A stretch of DNA of 42,849 nt from Verrucomicrobiota bacterium (GCA_018648805.1 JABGQM010000038.1:1-42849); one strand, 5' to 3'. Positions 26,552 through 36,013 are shown, counted from the stretch's first letter. Made by a program: numbers and translations. The notes: generated from the sequence alone by a model not told the origin.

Positions 26552-27202
26552 CTACAGCTTAGAGAAGAAGATCACGAAGTAGAGCAGGGCTAATCCGAAG
26601 AAGATGTAGGGGAGCAGTGTTTCGATTCGTGACTTGATGCTGTGGTGGACGCCGTGGCCGGCGATGAGGACGAGCTGCATGACGACGGTGATGGTTAGGC
26701 AGTAGACGAAGAGGAGGACGCCACCGGTGATGATGCCTCCGGTTCCGATCGCCGAGGCGAGGGCGGCGTAGAGCACGCCGCAGGGCAGGAGGGCCGCGGC
26801 GCACCCGCTGGTGAAGAGTCCGACCTTGCCGAGCAGCTTCTTGAGCAGGGGGGTCACCGTACCGGCCACGCCGCGCTTGCGCACGGCCCCGATTCCCAGG
26901 ACGAGGAACATGATCGCTGGGATCAGCGTGGAGAAGATAGGAGGCGAGGTCGCGTTGCCGCAGCAACTCACGCCGGCCTTGTTGATGAGAAAGCCCGCGC
27001 CGCCGGCGAGAGCACCCAGAATGGTGTAGCCCACAATGCGGCCGAGGTTGAAGAGCGAGAGCGCGCGAATGGGGCGTTCGGAATGAATGCAACTGACCGT
27101 GAGATGAAGCGCCCCGCACATGCCGAAGCAGTGGGGAATCGAAATCCAGGCCAGTCCGGCCCCCGTGACCAGGGCGGCGATGATGGCGGCGGGTGTCGGC
27201 AT
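26552..27202 (-). CDS. TauE/SafE (UreH_2)-family membrane protein of cbb3 cluster
   Basis: This 216-residue protein has about six membrane segments and the HCFGMCG motif (24-30) followed by a helical NLGR..GYT.LGA segment. This is the COG2836 family of small membrane proteins that often sits in cbb3-oxidase or copper gene clusters. The Cys/Met/His motif suggests copper or other metal handling during oxidase assembly, but the activity is not established. It starts four bases after the 48-residue membrane protein gene and is the last gene of the long respiratory unit. Confidence 0.82.
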   Translation of the reverse strand: MPTPAAIIAALVTGAGLAWISIPHCFGMCGALHLTVSCIHSERPIRALSLFNLGRIVGYTILGALAGGAGFLINKAGVSCCGNATSPPIFSTLIPAIMFLVLGIGAVRKRGVAGTVTPLLKKLLGKVGLFTSGCAAALLPCGVLYAALASAIGTGGIITGGVLLFVYCLTITVVMQLVLIAGHGVHHSIKSRIETLLPYIFFGLALLYFVIFFSKL

Positions 27203-27206
27203 CGGG

Positions 27207-27353
27207 TTACACCGGCCGGGTCAGATGCGTGAAGAAGTAGATCACACAGGCAAGGACAATCAATCCTGCCACGACTAGGATCATCTTACTGACACCGTGC
27301 TCGTCTTGTTTGATCAGATCAGTTTCCTCGATCTCGTAGTGCTTTTCCTTCAT
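27207..27353 (-). CDS. 48-residue single-span membrane protein, CcoQ-like candidate
   Basis: A frame too short for routine ORF calling encodes 48 residues. An acidic/basic N-terminal half (about 22 residues, MKEKHYEIEETD) is followed by one membrane segment (about residues 24-41, MILVVAGLIVLACVIYFF) and a short tail. AGGAG lies five bases before the ATG, and the next gene starts only four bases after the stop. It lies between CcoO and the TauE-like gene, the position and size of a CcoQ/FixQ subunit, but I see no diagnostic CcoQ residues. It may be a small oxidase subunit or assembly peptide. Confidence 0.65.
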   Translation of the reverse strand: MKEKHYEIEETDLIKQDEHGVSKMILVVAGLIVLACVIYFFTHLTRPV

Positions 27354-27396
27354 GGATACTCCTCTCAGAACAACTTATCCAGAGACCATCCGAGGG

Positions 27397-27532
27397 TGGT
27401 AGGGCGTGGCGTCCCCGCCGCGCCAAGCACCAGCTTCGGAGCATGGGAAGCGGGAGATCTGAGCTAGACACGGTTCTCGCTCAACCATGCACATCTCTTG
27501 TTCACGGCGCGGCGGGACGCCACGCCCTACCA
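27397..27532. repeat. 27-bp inverted repeat between ccoO and the small membrane gene
   Basis: The arms 27397-27424 and 27506-27532 are complementary over 27 bases, broken only by one extra C in the left arm (within the run near 27414). They enclose 81 bases. The element fills most of the 227-bp gap inside the respiratory operon and would form a very stable hairpin in RNA. Its GC-rich TAGGGCGTGGCGTCCC-type arm looks like a dispersed palindromic repeat. It could uncouple expression of the last two genes. Confidence 0.7.
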
Positions 27533-27580
27533 TCTGTGGCAGGTCCTTTCGTATTCACACACCTTTTAGGGCAGACTCTA

Positions 27581-28168
27581 CTACTCCTCGTAGTCATTCA
27601 GCAAATTACCGTTCTTGTCCATGCGCCAGTTCTGGTTGCGGCCAAGGGTTTGGATGTAGGCAGTCAGGTCGACGATCTGTTCGTCGGTCAGGTAGTCGAA
27701 CGACGGCATGATCGAGGCCTTCTGCAGTTTCGAGTCGGATGTGTGGCGGAACTTCTCACCCAGGTCGCGTGGGTTCTTGAAGTGCGACCAGTGCCACTCG
27801 GAGGAGTACTTGCCGCCCACACGGGCGAGGTCCGGACCGGTACGCTTCGTGCCAATGAAATGGGGTTGGTCGTAGGCGTACTCCCAGCCCTTCGACGGGG
27901 GTGCATCCACCAGGCGCCAGCCGTAGCGCTTCTGGTCCGATTTCAGATGGCGGATCTGCTGGGTGTGGCAGTAGACGCATCCCTCGGCGAGATAGACTTT
28001 GCGGCCGCGCTCTTCCTGCTCTGTGTAAGGACGCATGTTGGGTTTCGGATCCATCAGCTCCTTGTCCACGAACTTGGGGAGCACCGTGGTGCAGAACACC
28101 CCGACGGAGAAGATCCCGAAGGCCCCCACGGCGAGAATGGCGATGTTTCTTTCGGTGATCAGTTGCAT
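27581..28168 (-). CDS. ccoO: cbb3-type cytochrome c oxidase monoheme subunit CcoO
   Basis: This 195-residue protein has one N-terminal membrane anchor (about residues 8-32) and a class I cytochrome c domain with the heme motif CVYCH (64-68), a HFIGTKRTGPDLARVGGKYS..WHWSHF.NPR segment, a SIMPSF motif carrying the likely axial Met154, and a DLTAYIQTLGRNQ ending. These features define CcoO. It is periplasmic, and passes electrons to the b-type hemes of CcoN. It begins one base after the CcoN stop, so the two are tightly coupled. Confidence 0.95.
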   Translation of the reverse strand: MQLITERNIAILAVGAFGIFSVGVFCTTVLPKFVDKELMDPKPNMRPYTEQEERGRKVYLAEGCVYCHTQQIRHLKSDQKRYGWRLVDAPPSKGWEYAYDQPHFIGTKRTGPDLARVGGKYSSEWHWSHFKNPRDLGEKFRHTSDSKLQKASIMPSFDYLTDEQIVDLTAYIQTLGRNQNWRMDKNGNLLNDYEE

Positions 28169-28169
28169 G

Positions 28170-29543
28170 TCAGGCCACCTCTTCGGTTGCGGGCTTCATG
28201 AAGTAACTCTTGCCGAACACCGTCTCCCACAGGTTGTAGAAGAACAGGGATTGGGCGAAAAGGATGAGCAGTCCGGAGAGCATGCGGATCATCCAGAAGA
28301 TGCGCTGCTCGGCCAGGATCTCAAGGAACGTACGTTCGATCTTCAGCCAGGCGAGGCCCTGCAGGGGACCGCTCACGAACATAGGCATGATGAAGAGGAG
28401 GAGACCGACAAAGGTGAGCCAGAAGTGCGTATTGGCCAGGCGTGGCGAGTAGAGCGGCCGCTTCACGATGCGCGGAATGAAGTAGTAACAGCCTGCCATG
28501 GCGTAGAGGGCGAAGCAGCCCAGGACCGCCATGTGGGCATGCGCGACGACCCAATCCGTCTTGCTGACCAGTGTGTTGACCGAGCGGATCGCCTGGAAGG
28601 GGCCCTGTAGGCAGGTTGCCAGGTAGTAAAGCGTTCCCGTGAAGAGCAGCTTGGATTCGGCTGACTTGAAACGTGTGGCGCGCGGTGCCGTGGCAAATGT
28701 TCCCAGGAAGTTGGTCACCACCGCCATCACCGGGATGATCAGGCTCCATGAGAAGAGAATGGCGACGGTTTCCAGCCAGTAGCTGTTCGGACCGTGGATC
28801 ATGTGATGTGCACCGGTCCAGCAATAGGTGAATGCGATCACCCAGAACCCGATTAGGCTCAGCTTGTGCGAGTAGAGCGGGGTATTGAGTACCTTCGGGA
28901 TCAGGTAATAGGCCGCGGCCAGCCCGCATGGAGTGAAGACCAGGCCGACGGCGTTATGGACATAGAACCACGTCAGGTTGGCCTGGTTCAGGCCGGACGC
29001 GTACCGGGTCAGGATGCTGCCGGTGATATAGACGACCGCCGTCCAGAGGAGGGCTCCCACCACGTACCAGACCGAGACATAGAAGCAGCGCACCTTGCGC
29101 CGCATGATGGTGCCCATGACGTTGACCAGAAACAGTACCCACGCCAGCACGATCAGGTAGTTGAACGGCGGCGCAATCTCGGCGTACTCGATGCCCTGGT
29201 TCAGGCCGAGAAGAATCCCGATCACGCCTCCGACCGCGGCTACGTTGAAGATAACCCATGTGGCGATTCCGAGTTTTTCGGAGAACAGCTTGGTGTGCAG
29301 CAGCTTCGGGATGAAGTAGTGGATCATTCCGATATCGGCCTGCAGCAGGAAGGCGAACAGGACCACGTTGGTATGGGCCTGGCGGATGCGACCAAACGAG
29401 AAGAGGGGATGATCGCCGAGCTGCGGGAAGAGGAACTTAAGGGCTACGAAGATCCCGAACCCCATTCCTACCAGTAGGAAGATGCAGGCCGACACCATGA
29501 AGAGGTAAGCAGAGCGGTGCTCTTTCAGTTTCGTGTCACTCAT
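28170..29543 (-). CDS. ccoN: cbb3-type cytochrome c oxidase catalytic subunit CcoN
   Basis: This 457-residue protein has 12 membrane segments and all expected ligands: His57 and His337 for low-spin heme b, His335 for heme b3, His196, His246 and His247 for CuB, and Tyr240 at the place of the His-Tyr crosslink. It matches the cbb3 (C-family) oxidase, which reduces oxygen to water with high affinity. A deviation: the conserved TFEGP of classical CcoN reads CLQGP (Gln313), and GHVH reads AHAH. It lies 18 bases after the heptaheme cytochrome gene and just before CcoO. Confidence 0.95.
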   Translation of the reverse strand: MSDTKLKEHRSAYLFMVSACIFLLVGMGFGIFVALKFLFPQLGDHPLFSFGRIRQAHTNVVLFAFLLQADIGMIHYFIPKLLHTKLFSEKLGIATWVIFNVAAVGGVIGILLGLNQGIEYAEIAPPFNYLIVLAWVLFLVNVMGTIMRRKVRCFYVSVWYVVGALLWTAVVYITGSILTRYASGLNQANLTWFYVHNAVGLVFTPCGLAAAYYLIPKVLNTPLYSHKLSLIGFWVIAFTYCWTGAHHMIHGPNSYWLETVAILFSWSLIIPVMAVVTNFLGTFATAPRATRFKSAESKLLFTGTLYYLATCLQGPFQAIRSVNTLVSKTDWVVAHAHMAVLGCFALYAMAGCYYFIPRIVKRPLYSPRLANTHFWLTFVGLLLFIMPMFVSGPLQGLAWLKIERTFLEILAEQRIFWMIRMLSGLLILFAQSLFFYNLWETVFGKSYFMKPATEEVA

Positions 29544-29561
29544 AAACGCGGGTCCCGTTCG

Positions 29562-31313
29562 TTACTTCGTTAATGTCCTGATATAGGCAATGAGATCCAG
29601 AAGGGTTTGGTCACTCAAATGGCTGTGTGACGGCATCGGTGTACCCGGCACCCCAAGAATGATGGATGTGTAAAGACGATCGTCCGTCAGGTCCGCGCGC
29701 TCCATGAACTGGTCGTTGATCAGGTTGCGCGGATAGACGTTCCCGAGGGTATAGGCATTCGGGCCCTTGCCGTTGGCGAGCTTGCCGTGACACCCCGTGC
29801 AGTGACCCATGAAGGCCGTCTTGCCGCGCGTTACATCGACCGCCACGACTTCCTTCTCGGTAACACGATCCATGTCGCCGGCTTTGGGCAGTGGGGCGTC
29901 GAGTCGCACGAACGAGCGATCGGCGCCTTCGCCGTCACTCATGCGGTTGCGTTGCACAATGAAGTCGGTTACGTCCTGGATCTGTTCTTTCGACAGCACC
30001 TTCTCCCACGGCGGCATGGCCGTGCCTTCGACGCCCTTGGCAATCGTACCGGGGAAGCGATCCTTGTAGCTCTCCACGAACTGGCGGCGCGCCAGGTTGC
30101 GAGGGTAGGGGTCCAGCAGGCGGTAGTTGTCGCCGCGTCCTTTCATGTCGAGACCGTGGCAGCTGGCGCAGTAGGTGGTGAAGATGCGGCTGCCTTCCGT
30201 GGCGCCCGCATCCACGTAATCAAGCGCCTTCAGGTAGAGCAGGAGGCTGTCGACCTCCGTGTCGGTCAGATCGTAGAAGATCGGCATAACCGAGTCGGGA
30301 GCGTGGTCGCGCGAGTTGCGGATATGATCCCTGATATAATCTTCGGGACGGGCGCGACCCACGTAGGTCAGCTCGGGGCCGACATGCCCGCCCTTGAGCA
30401 GACCGTCGGCTTCGCGAACCGTGTGGCAGTTGACGCAGCCACCGTGGCGTGGATGGTCGCTGCCCTGGACGCCGTGGAAGACCTTGCGGCCGGCGGCGGC
30501 CGAAGGTGTCGTCGGGTCGTCAAAGGCGAGCACCGGGGTGGGGGTTCCGACAGGTGCCTGCGCATACTCCCTGAGTCGGGTCTTACGCTGACTCTTCAGG
30601 TAGATCGTCAGCGGGGTGACGACGGCATCATCGTCAACCCAGTCAAACTTCGGCATGCGTGAGCTGGCGATGTTGGCTTCCGGATGCACGATCGATTCAC
30701 GCAGGTAATCCATGCTGAAGCGGGCACCGGCGTCGCTCAGGTCGGGTCCAATCTTCCCGGATGACACGCCCTCGATGGTATGGCACGCCCAGCACACCTT
30801 CTCGATGTAGAACTGGCGGCCGAGATTGAGCTGAGGCGCTCCGGCGAGCGGTTCGGCATTCGTGTCGTGGCAACGGATGCAGTTGGCCTGCACGGCGCCT
30901 CCGGTCAGGAGCGGCGCCGGCCACATGTGGAAGTGGCCGTGGGCATCTTCCATCGTGATGGCGCGACCATTGCCGTCATGGCAAACCACGCAGCCCATGG
31001 CGGCCAGATCGTGTGGGTCCGTGTCGGCGCCCGGCACGATGGGGGAATGCGTGGTCAGCGGCTGTTTGAAGTCGACCGCGTCGGGATTGGCAAAGCCGAC
31101 GTGGCAGGTTGCGCAGCGGTCGATGAGGGACTTGCCGCCCACGTTGACGTTGATCTGCTTGATCTCGACCTCATAATTGTCTACCTCGCACAGCGTGGCG
31201 TATGCGCGCTGGTGCTTGGCAAACTCGGTTTGCGATGCCTTGCCGATCGCCAGAATGACGGCGACCAGGGCCAGGAGGGATGCCACAGCGAGAAGTTTGT
31301 AATCCTTAATCAC
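29562..31313 (-). CDS. membrane-anchored heptaheme cytochrome c
   Basis: This 583-residue protein has an N-terminal membrane anchor (about residues 7-24) and seven CXXCH heme motifs at 67-71, 108-112, 145-149, 174-178, 293-297, 382-386 and 505-509. The first four lie close together, like a multiheme module. The last three each sit in a class I cytochrome c-like unit with a distal Met (SVMPIF, TAMPPW, TPMPSH). It lies between cytochrome b and CcoN, and CcoP is absent. I infer that it takes electrons from the Rieske/cytochrome b complex and feeds CcoO. The start is a GTG (31311-31313) with a G-rich ribosome-binding region, right after the cytochrome b stop. Confidence 0.92.
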   Translation of the reverse strand: MIKDYKLLAVASLLALVAVILAIGKASQTEFAKHQRAYATLCEVDNYEVEIKQINVNVGGKSLIDRCATCHVGFANPDAVDFKQPLTTHSPIVPGADTDPHDLAAMGCVVCHDGNGRAITMEDAHGHFHMWPAPLLTGGAVQANCIRCHDTNAEPLAGAPQLNLGRQFYIEKVCWACHTIEGVSSGKIGPDLSDAGARFSMDYLRESIVHPEANIASSRMPKFDWVDDDAVVTPLTIYLKSQRKTRLREYAQAPVGTPTPVLAFDDPTTPSAAAGRKVFHGVQGSDHPRHGGCVNCHTVREADGLLKGGHVGPELTYVGRARPEDYIRDHIRNSRDHAPDSVMPIFYDLTDTEVDSLLLYLKALDYVDAGATEGSRIFTTYCASCHGLDMKGRGDNYRLLDPYPRNLARRQFVESYKDRFPGTIAKGVEGTAMPPWEKVLSKEQIQDVTDFIVQRNRMSDGEGADRSFVRLDAPLPKAGDMDRVTEKEVVAVDVTRGKTAFMGHCTGCHGKLANGKGPNAYTLGNVYPRNLINDQFMERADLTDDRLYTSIILGVPGTPMPSHSHLSDQTLLDLIAYIRTLTK

Positions 31314-31314
31314 G

Positions 31315-32679
<1,365 letters not shown>

Positions 32680-32691
32680 TGCCGTTCCTTT

Positions 32692-33186
32692 CTAAGCCAC
32701 CGAGTAGAAGGTGTTCTTCTCAACGCGGGTGCCGGAGTCGATCTCTACCTGGCCGCCGGGGACAACCTTGACCGGGAGCCATGGCAGTCCTTCTGTCGCG
32801 GGACCCGCCACCACTTCGGCCTCGTTGTCATACTGCGATCCGTGACACGGGCACTGGTAGCCTGTGGCCACCCGGTAGACGGTGCAGCCGAGATGGGTGC
32901 AGATCAGGGAAACGGCGGCCACGTGGCCGTCGTCGCGCCGCAACACAATGACCCGCTGATCCGGAAAAACCAGCTCGTTGCCCGGTGTGGGCAGGTCAGA
33001 GGTCTTGACCAGGAACTTCTTGGGCGTGAGGTAGGTCACGGTCGGCAGCATGAAGCGCGCCACGCCGGCCAATCCGGCTACGCCGGCGAGTCCCGCCGCT
33101 CCCAGTCCACAACTGCGCACCATGAACTCGCGCCGGCTGGTGGTCTCGGCTTCCTCAGTCTTCTGTTTTTTCAGTTCGTCTTCCAT
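32692..33186 (-). CDS. petC: Rieske iron-sulfur protein
   Basis: This 164-residue protein has a Tat-like signal/anchor (SRREFM at 18-23, then a Gly/Ala-rich hydrophobic helix to about residue 48) and a Rieske domain with the two 2Fe-2S binding loops CTHLGC (96-101) and CPCHGS (112-117). The cysteines and histidines needed for the cluster and the extra disulfide are all present. It carries electrons from quinol at cytochrome b to the cytochrome c. It stands 12 bases before the cytochrome b start, so it is the first gene of the Rieske-b-c-N-O series. Confidence 0.95.
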   Translation of the reverse strand: MEDELKKQKTEEAETTSRREFMVRSCGLGAAGLAGVAGLAGVARFMLPTVTYLTPKKFLVKTSDLPTPGNELVFPDQRVIVLRRDDGHVAAVSLICTHLGCTVYRVATGYQCPCHGSQYDNEAEVVAGPATEGLPWLPVKVVPGGQVEIDSGTRVEKNTFYSVA

Positions 33187-33335
33187 CGGTCTCTCCCTCG
33201 GGGGTCAAGGTGTTAGGGGTTAGGCGCTAGGTCGCAAATGCCAGGACATCGTTTACACTACGGGGTGCCGCGATATCGTGTACAGGCGTTTCCATATGTG
33301 TTCTCATTGTGCTTACCTAGACCGCTTAAGCAGTT

Positions 33336-33450
33336 CGGTTAAGGGTATCCGGTTAAGGGTGGCGACGAAGAAGGCGCGTAAGTGTAAGAAGCGCTTTCCC
33401 ATACACTTAACCGCACTCTTAAACCCCTCACTTACTCGGATACACTTACC
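33336..33450. repeat. cluster of direct and inverted GGTTAAG-type repeats overlapping the ccoS end
   Basis: CGGTTAAGGGT occurs twice in tandem (33336-33346, 33350-33360). Inverted, related units lie at 33401-33413 (12 of 13 match to 33336-33348) and 33429-33450. The last one contains the ccoS stop codon (33432-33434), so the last residues of CcoS are encoded by repeat sequence. Further TAAGTGTAAG units lie between. The 245-bp gap between ccoS and the Rieske gene (33187-33431) is otherwise without genes. Confidence 0.6.
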
Positions 33451-33653
33451 CGACCCGCTTTGTCGATCTTTGCATTCTTGCCATCTTCAGGCGCCGGCTG
33501 GTGGATATGCTCGTCGTTGTCATCTTCCCTGAACATCAAATACTTTGCCTCTTCGGGGTCCTTGAATTGTCCGCCGCGCACGGCCCAGATATAGAGCCAG
33601 ACGAAGAGTCCTCCCAGGGCCAGCGAACCGAAGAGCAGGATCATGTGGAGCAT
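33432..33653 (-). CDS. ccoS: cbb3-oxidase assembly protein CcoS
   Basis: From the ATG at 33653 the protein has 73 residues: one membrane segment (about residues 3-22, HMILLFGSLALGGLFVWLY) followed by AVRGGQFKDPEEAKYLMFRED, the CcoS signature, and a polar tail. CcoS is needed for insertion of cofactors into the cbb3 oxidase. The open frame extends upstream, but that part lies in the FAD gene, whose end overlaps this start by 13 bases. The C-terminal tail runs into an intergenic repeat, so it may not be conserved. Confidence 0.88.
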   Translation of the reverse strand: MLHMILLFGSLALGGLFVWLYIWAVRGGQFKDPEEAKYLMFREDDNDEHIHQPAPEDGKNAKIDKAGRVSVSE

Positions 33654-35515
33654 GGCTTCGCCTCCACGTAGCAGTCCTTGAACGTATTGACCGACATCTT
33701 GCAGGCGCCAGTCGGGCACTTCCGAGCGCACATGCCGCAGCGCACGCACTTGAGCGGATCAAAGAGCATTAGTGAGCCGGACCCGTCAAAGTCCTCTTTC
33801 GCGCCGTACTCGGTCTTCAGCGCAGCGGCCACATTCTCGTCACCATCGACGCGGCCGGCATCCACCATGCGCAGGCAGTAGGAGGGACAGACATCCACGC
33901 AGCCGCCGCAGAGAATGCAGAGATTCGAATCGAAGGTCGGATGGATATGGCATTCCAGGCAGCGACCGGCCTGTGCCTTGGCCTCACACTCGCTGTACTC
34001 CTGGATCACCTGCAGCGCGCACGGGTCGGCGGGATCGTAGGCGTCCTCCTCACGATTGATCCACCCCTTATCAAGGTAGGGTGAGTCACGGTCGTAGACA
34101 TCCTCGTCGCGCCACGCGATCTCGCGGTAGGGCTTCTGGAGCGGCTTGCCGCTGAGGTAGGCGTCGATGCCCAGGGCGGCTTGGCTACCCTCGGCCACGG
34201 CGTGAATGAAGAGCATGCCGCCGTTCTGGATGTCGCCGCCGGCGAAAATGCCGTCCACGGAGGTCATCAGCGTCTCCGGATCGCACGCGATCGCGCCGCG
34301 CTCGGTCATCTTGAGCTTCAGCGCTTCGATCGATGTGTCAAAATCGGTTTCCTGTCGCACGGCCCAGATCATCAGGTCGCATTCGACCACACGGAACTCG
34401 TCTTCGATGACCTCCGGGTTCAGGCGGCCGCCGTCCTTGGTGAATACCAGGTGGGGCGCGCCGTTGACCTTCTTCATCTTAAGGCCGCGCAAGGCGCCGT
34501 CTTCCACCACGATCGCTTCGGGTAGAGAGCTGCCGTTCAGGATCACGCCCTCTTCCAGCGCGCCGACCAGCTCGTCTTCCGTACAGACCTGTTCATCGCC
34601 GCGCCGGCCGCGCAGTGTGCGGCTCCAGAGCGCCTCCATGCAGGCCAGTTCGACCCGTGTGGCACCGCAGCGGACGGCTGAGCGCGCCGCATCCATGGCC
34701 GTATCGCCGCCGCCATAGACCAGTACCTTCTTGCCGGACAGGTCCCACGGCTTATAGAGGTTGAAATCGACCAGAAACTCCATGGCTGTGGCCACGTCCT
34801 TGTTATCGGTGTGGTCGAACGGAAGCCGTTTGCCTGCCATCAGGCCCACCCCGATGAAGACCGCATCGAACTGAGCGTTGAGTTCCTCCAGCGTGATGTC
34901 CTTGCCCACATCCACGCCGGTCTTCACCTCGATCAGGCCCAGGGCCAGGATCGAGTCGCACTCCGCTTGGATTACATCACGATTCAGCCGGTTGATCGGT
35001 ACGCCTTGTACGAGCTGGCCGCCCAGCGTGGGGTGGCGCTCGAAAACCGTGACGGTGTAACCCAGGCGCGCGAGGTCATGTGCGCAGGTCATCCCGGCGC
35101 AGCCGCCGCCGATGACGGCCACTGTTTTGCCGTTGGGGTCCGGATCGGTGGTGCCGCGTGCGATGGAGTGGGAGAGGGGCTCTTTGAGGTCGCCGGTCTC
35201 GGGGCCGTGGCGCTGCGTGAGAAATCCCTTGATATTGCGGATGGCCAGCGGCTCATCCACATCTCCGCGCCGGCAGGCGGTTTCGCAGGGCGCGCCGCAG
35301 ATCACGCCGCAGATTGATGCAAACGGGTTGGTCGCACGCGAGATGGCATAGGCATCGTGGTAGTTGCCTTTGGCGGTTTCAATCAGGTATCCGCGCGCAT
35401 CCGTGCGGGTAGGGCACCCGCTCCGGCACTCCACCTCGTCTTCGTAGTAGTCGTGATCCGGCAGCGAAACAAAAAAGTCCCGCTTCGCATCGTCTTCAGA
35501 ATGTACCGGTTTCAT
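33641..35515 (-). CDS. GltD-like FAD/NAD(P)-binding oxidoreductase with ferredoxin domain
   Basis: Counting from the ATG at 35515 this is about 624 residues. An N-terminal cysteine-rich domain (ECRSGCP, then CGVICGAPCETACRR) matches the Fe-S domain of glutamate synthase small subunits. Then come an FAD-binding GGGCAGM motif, an NAD(P)-binding YGGGDTAMDAAR motif and the DGIFAGGD segment. The C-terminal part has extra clusters (CLECH, CILCGGCVDVCP, CVRCGMCARKCP). It probably moves electrons between NAD(P)H and ferredoxin or quinones. It overlaps CcoS by 13 bases and begins the respiratory unit. An upstream extension to 35602 is unlikely because it would cover the promoter. Confidence 0.83.
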   Translation of the reverse strand: MKPVHSEDDAKRDFFVSLPDHDYYEDEVECRSGCPTRTDARGYLIETAKGNYHDAYAISRATNPFASICGVICGAPCETACRRGDVDEPLAIRNIKGFLTQRHGPETGDLKEPLSHSIARGTTDPDPNGKTVAVIGGGCAGMTCAHDLARLGYTVTVFERHPTLGGQLVQGVPINRLNRDVIQAECDSILALGLIEVKTGVDVGKDITLEELNAQFDAVFIGVGLMAGKRLPFDHTDNKDVATAMEFLVDFNLYKPWDLSGKKVLVYGGGDTAMDAARSAVRCGATRVELACMEALWSRTLRGRRGDEQVCTEDELVGALEEGVILNGSSLPEAIVVEDGALRGLKMKKVNGAPHLVFTKDGGRLNPEVIEDEFRVVECDLMIWAVRQETDFDTSIEALKLKMTERGAIACDPETLMTSVDGIFAGGDIQNGGMLFIHAVAEGSQAALGIDAYLSGKPLQKPYREIAWRDEDVYDRDSPYLDKGWINREEDAYDPADPCALQVIQEYSECEAKAQAGRCLECHIHPTFDSNLCILCGGCVDVCPSYCLRMVDAGRVDGDENVAAALKTEYGAKEDFDGSGSLMLFDPLKCVRCGMCARKCPTGACKMSVNTFKDCYVEAKPCST

Positions 35516-35582
35516 AGTAACGCGCCTGTGCAGGCCTGGGAATCTACCCGAGCCACCGAACTCGGAAAGGGCCAAGGTCCGC

Positions 35583-35612
35583 ATCGTACCAGATCCCTGC
35601 ACCCCAAATCAA
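35583..35612 (-). promoter_or_regulatory. candidate sigma70 promoter of the respiratory unit
   Basis: On the minus strand TTGATT (35607-35612) and TACGAT (35583-35588) are 18 bases apart, each matching the consensus at 4 of 6 positions. Transcription would start near 35576 and give a leader of about 60 bases before the FAD gene ATG at 35515. No clear FNR-type box was seen. Confidence 0.4.
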
Positions 35613-35705
35613 GATCACCCCGGTCAGCTTGTCGTTCATCCTTCCCGAAAAGATCGCCGGACGTGCTCCTTCATGCAAATCCGGCCCAAATTCTTTCGAA
35701 ACTCC

Positions 35706-35821
35706 TTGATTCCCAAGCCCGTCTAAAGGTGATACTCTCCACACCTGATCGGGAAACGCTCCGTCTCTTCGGCACATCCGATCAGGTTAATAAACTGAAG
35801 AGAAACAAAGGGAGAAGCAGG
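35706..35821 (+). promoter_or_regulatory. candidate promoter and structured leader of the cold-shock gene
   Basis: TTGATT (35706-35711) and GATACT (35731-35736) give a weak promoter with a 19-base spacer. The following leader contains a perfect 9-bp inverted repeat, CCTGATCGG (35744-35752) with CCGATCAGG (35778-35786). Temperature-sensitive leader structure is known for other csp genes, so this hairpin may matter, but that is inference. Confidence 0.35.
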
Positions 35822-36013
35822 ATGCCACAAGGTAAGATCAAATGGTTTAGCACTGAAAAGGGCTACGGGTTCATCGAGCAGGATAGCGGTGGCGATGTGT
35901 TTGTGCACGTCAATGATGTGTCTGGAGCCGTGCTTCAGGAAGGCGATACGGTCGAGTTTGAGATCGGTGAAGGCAAGAAGGGCCCCTGCGCCAAGGATGT
36001 GAAGCTCGTCTAG
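35822..36013 (+). CDS. csp: cold-shock protein (CspA family)
   Basis: This 63-residue protein has the full cold-shock domain: GKIKWFSTEKGYGFIEQD with RNP1 (KGYGFI) and RNP2 (VFVHV), and the usual five-strand length. It binds single-stranded RNA or DNA and acts as an RNA chaperone. The ATG at 35822 follows an AGGGAGAAGCAGG ribosome-binding region; longer upstream extensions lack family similarity. It is divergent from the respiratory unit and ends before a strong terminator at 36041. Confidence 0.95.
   Translation: MPQGKIKWFSTEKGYGFIEQDSGGDVFVHVNDVSGAVLQEGDTVEFEIGEGKKGPCAKDVKLV

Noticed and set aside
35516..35602. N-terminal extension of the GltD-like protein
   Set aside because: The family-like sequence begins near MKPVHSEDD, and the candidate promoter lies inside the extension.
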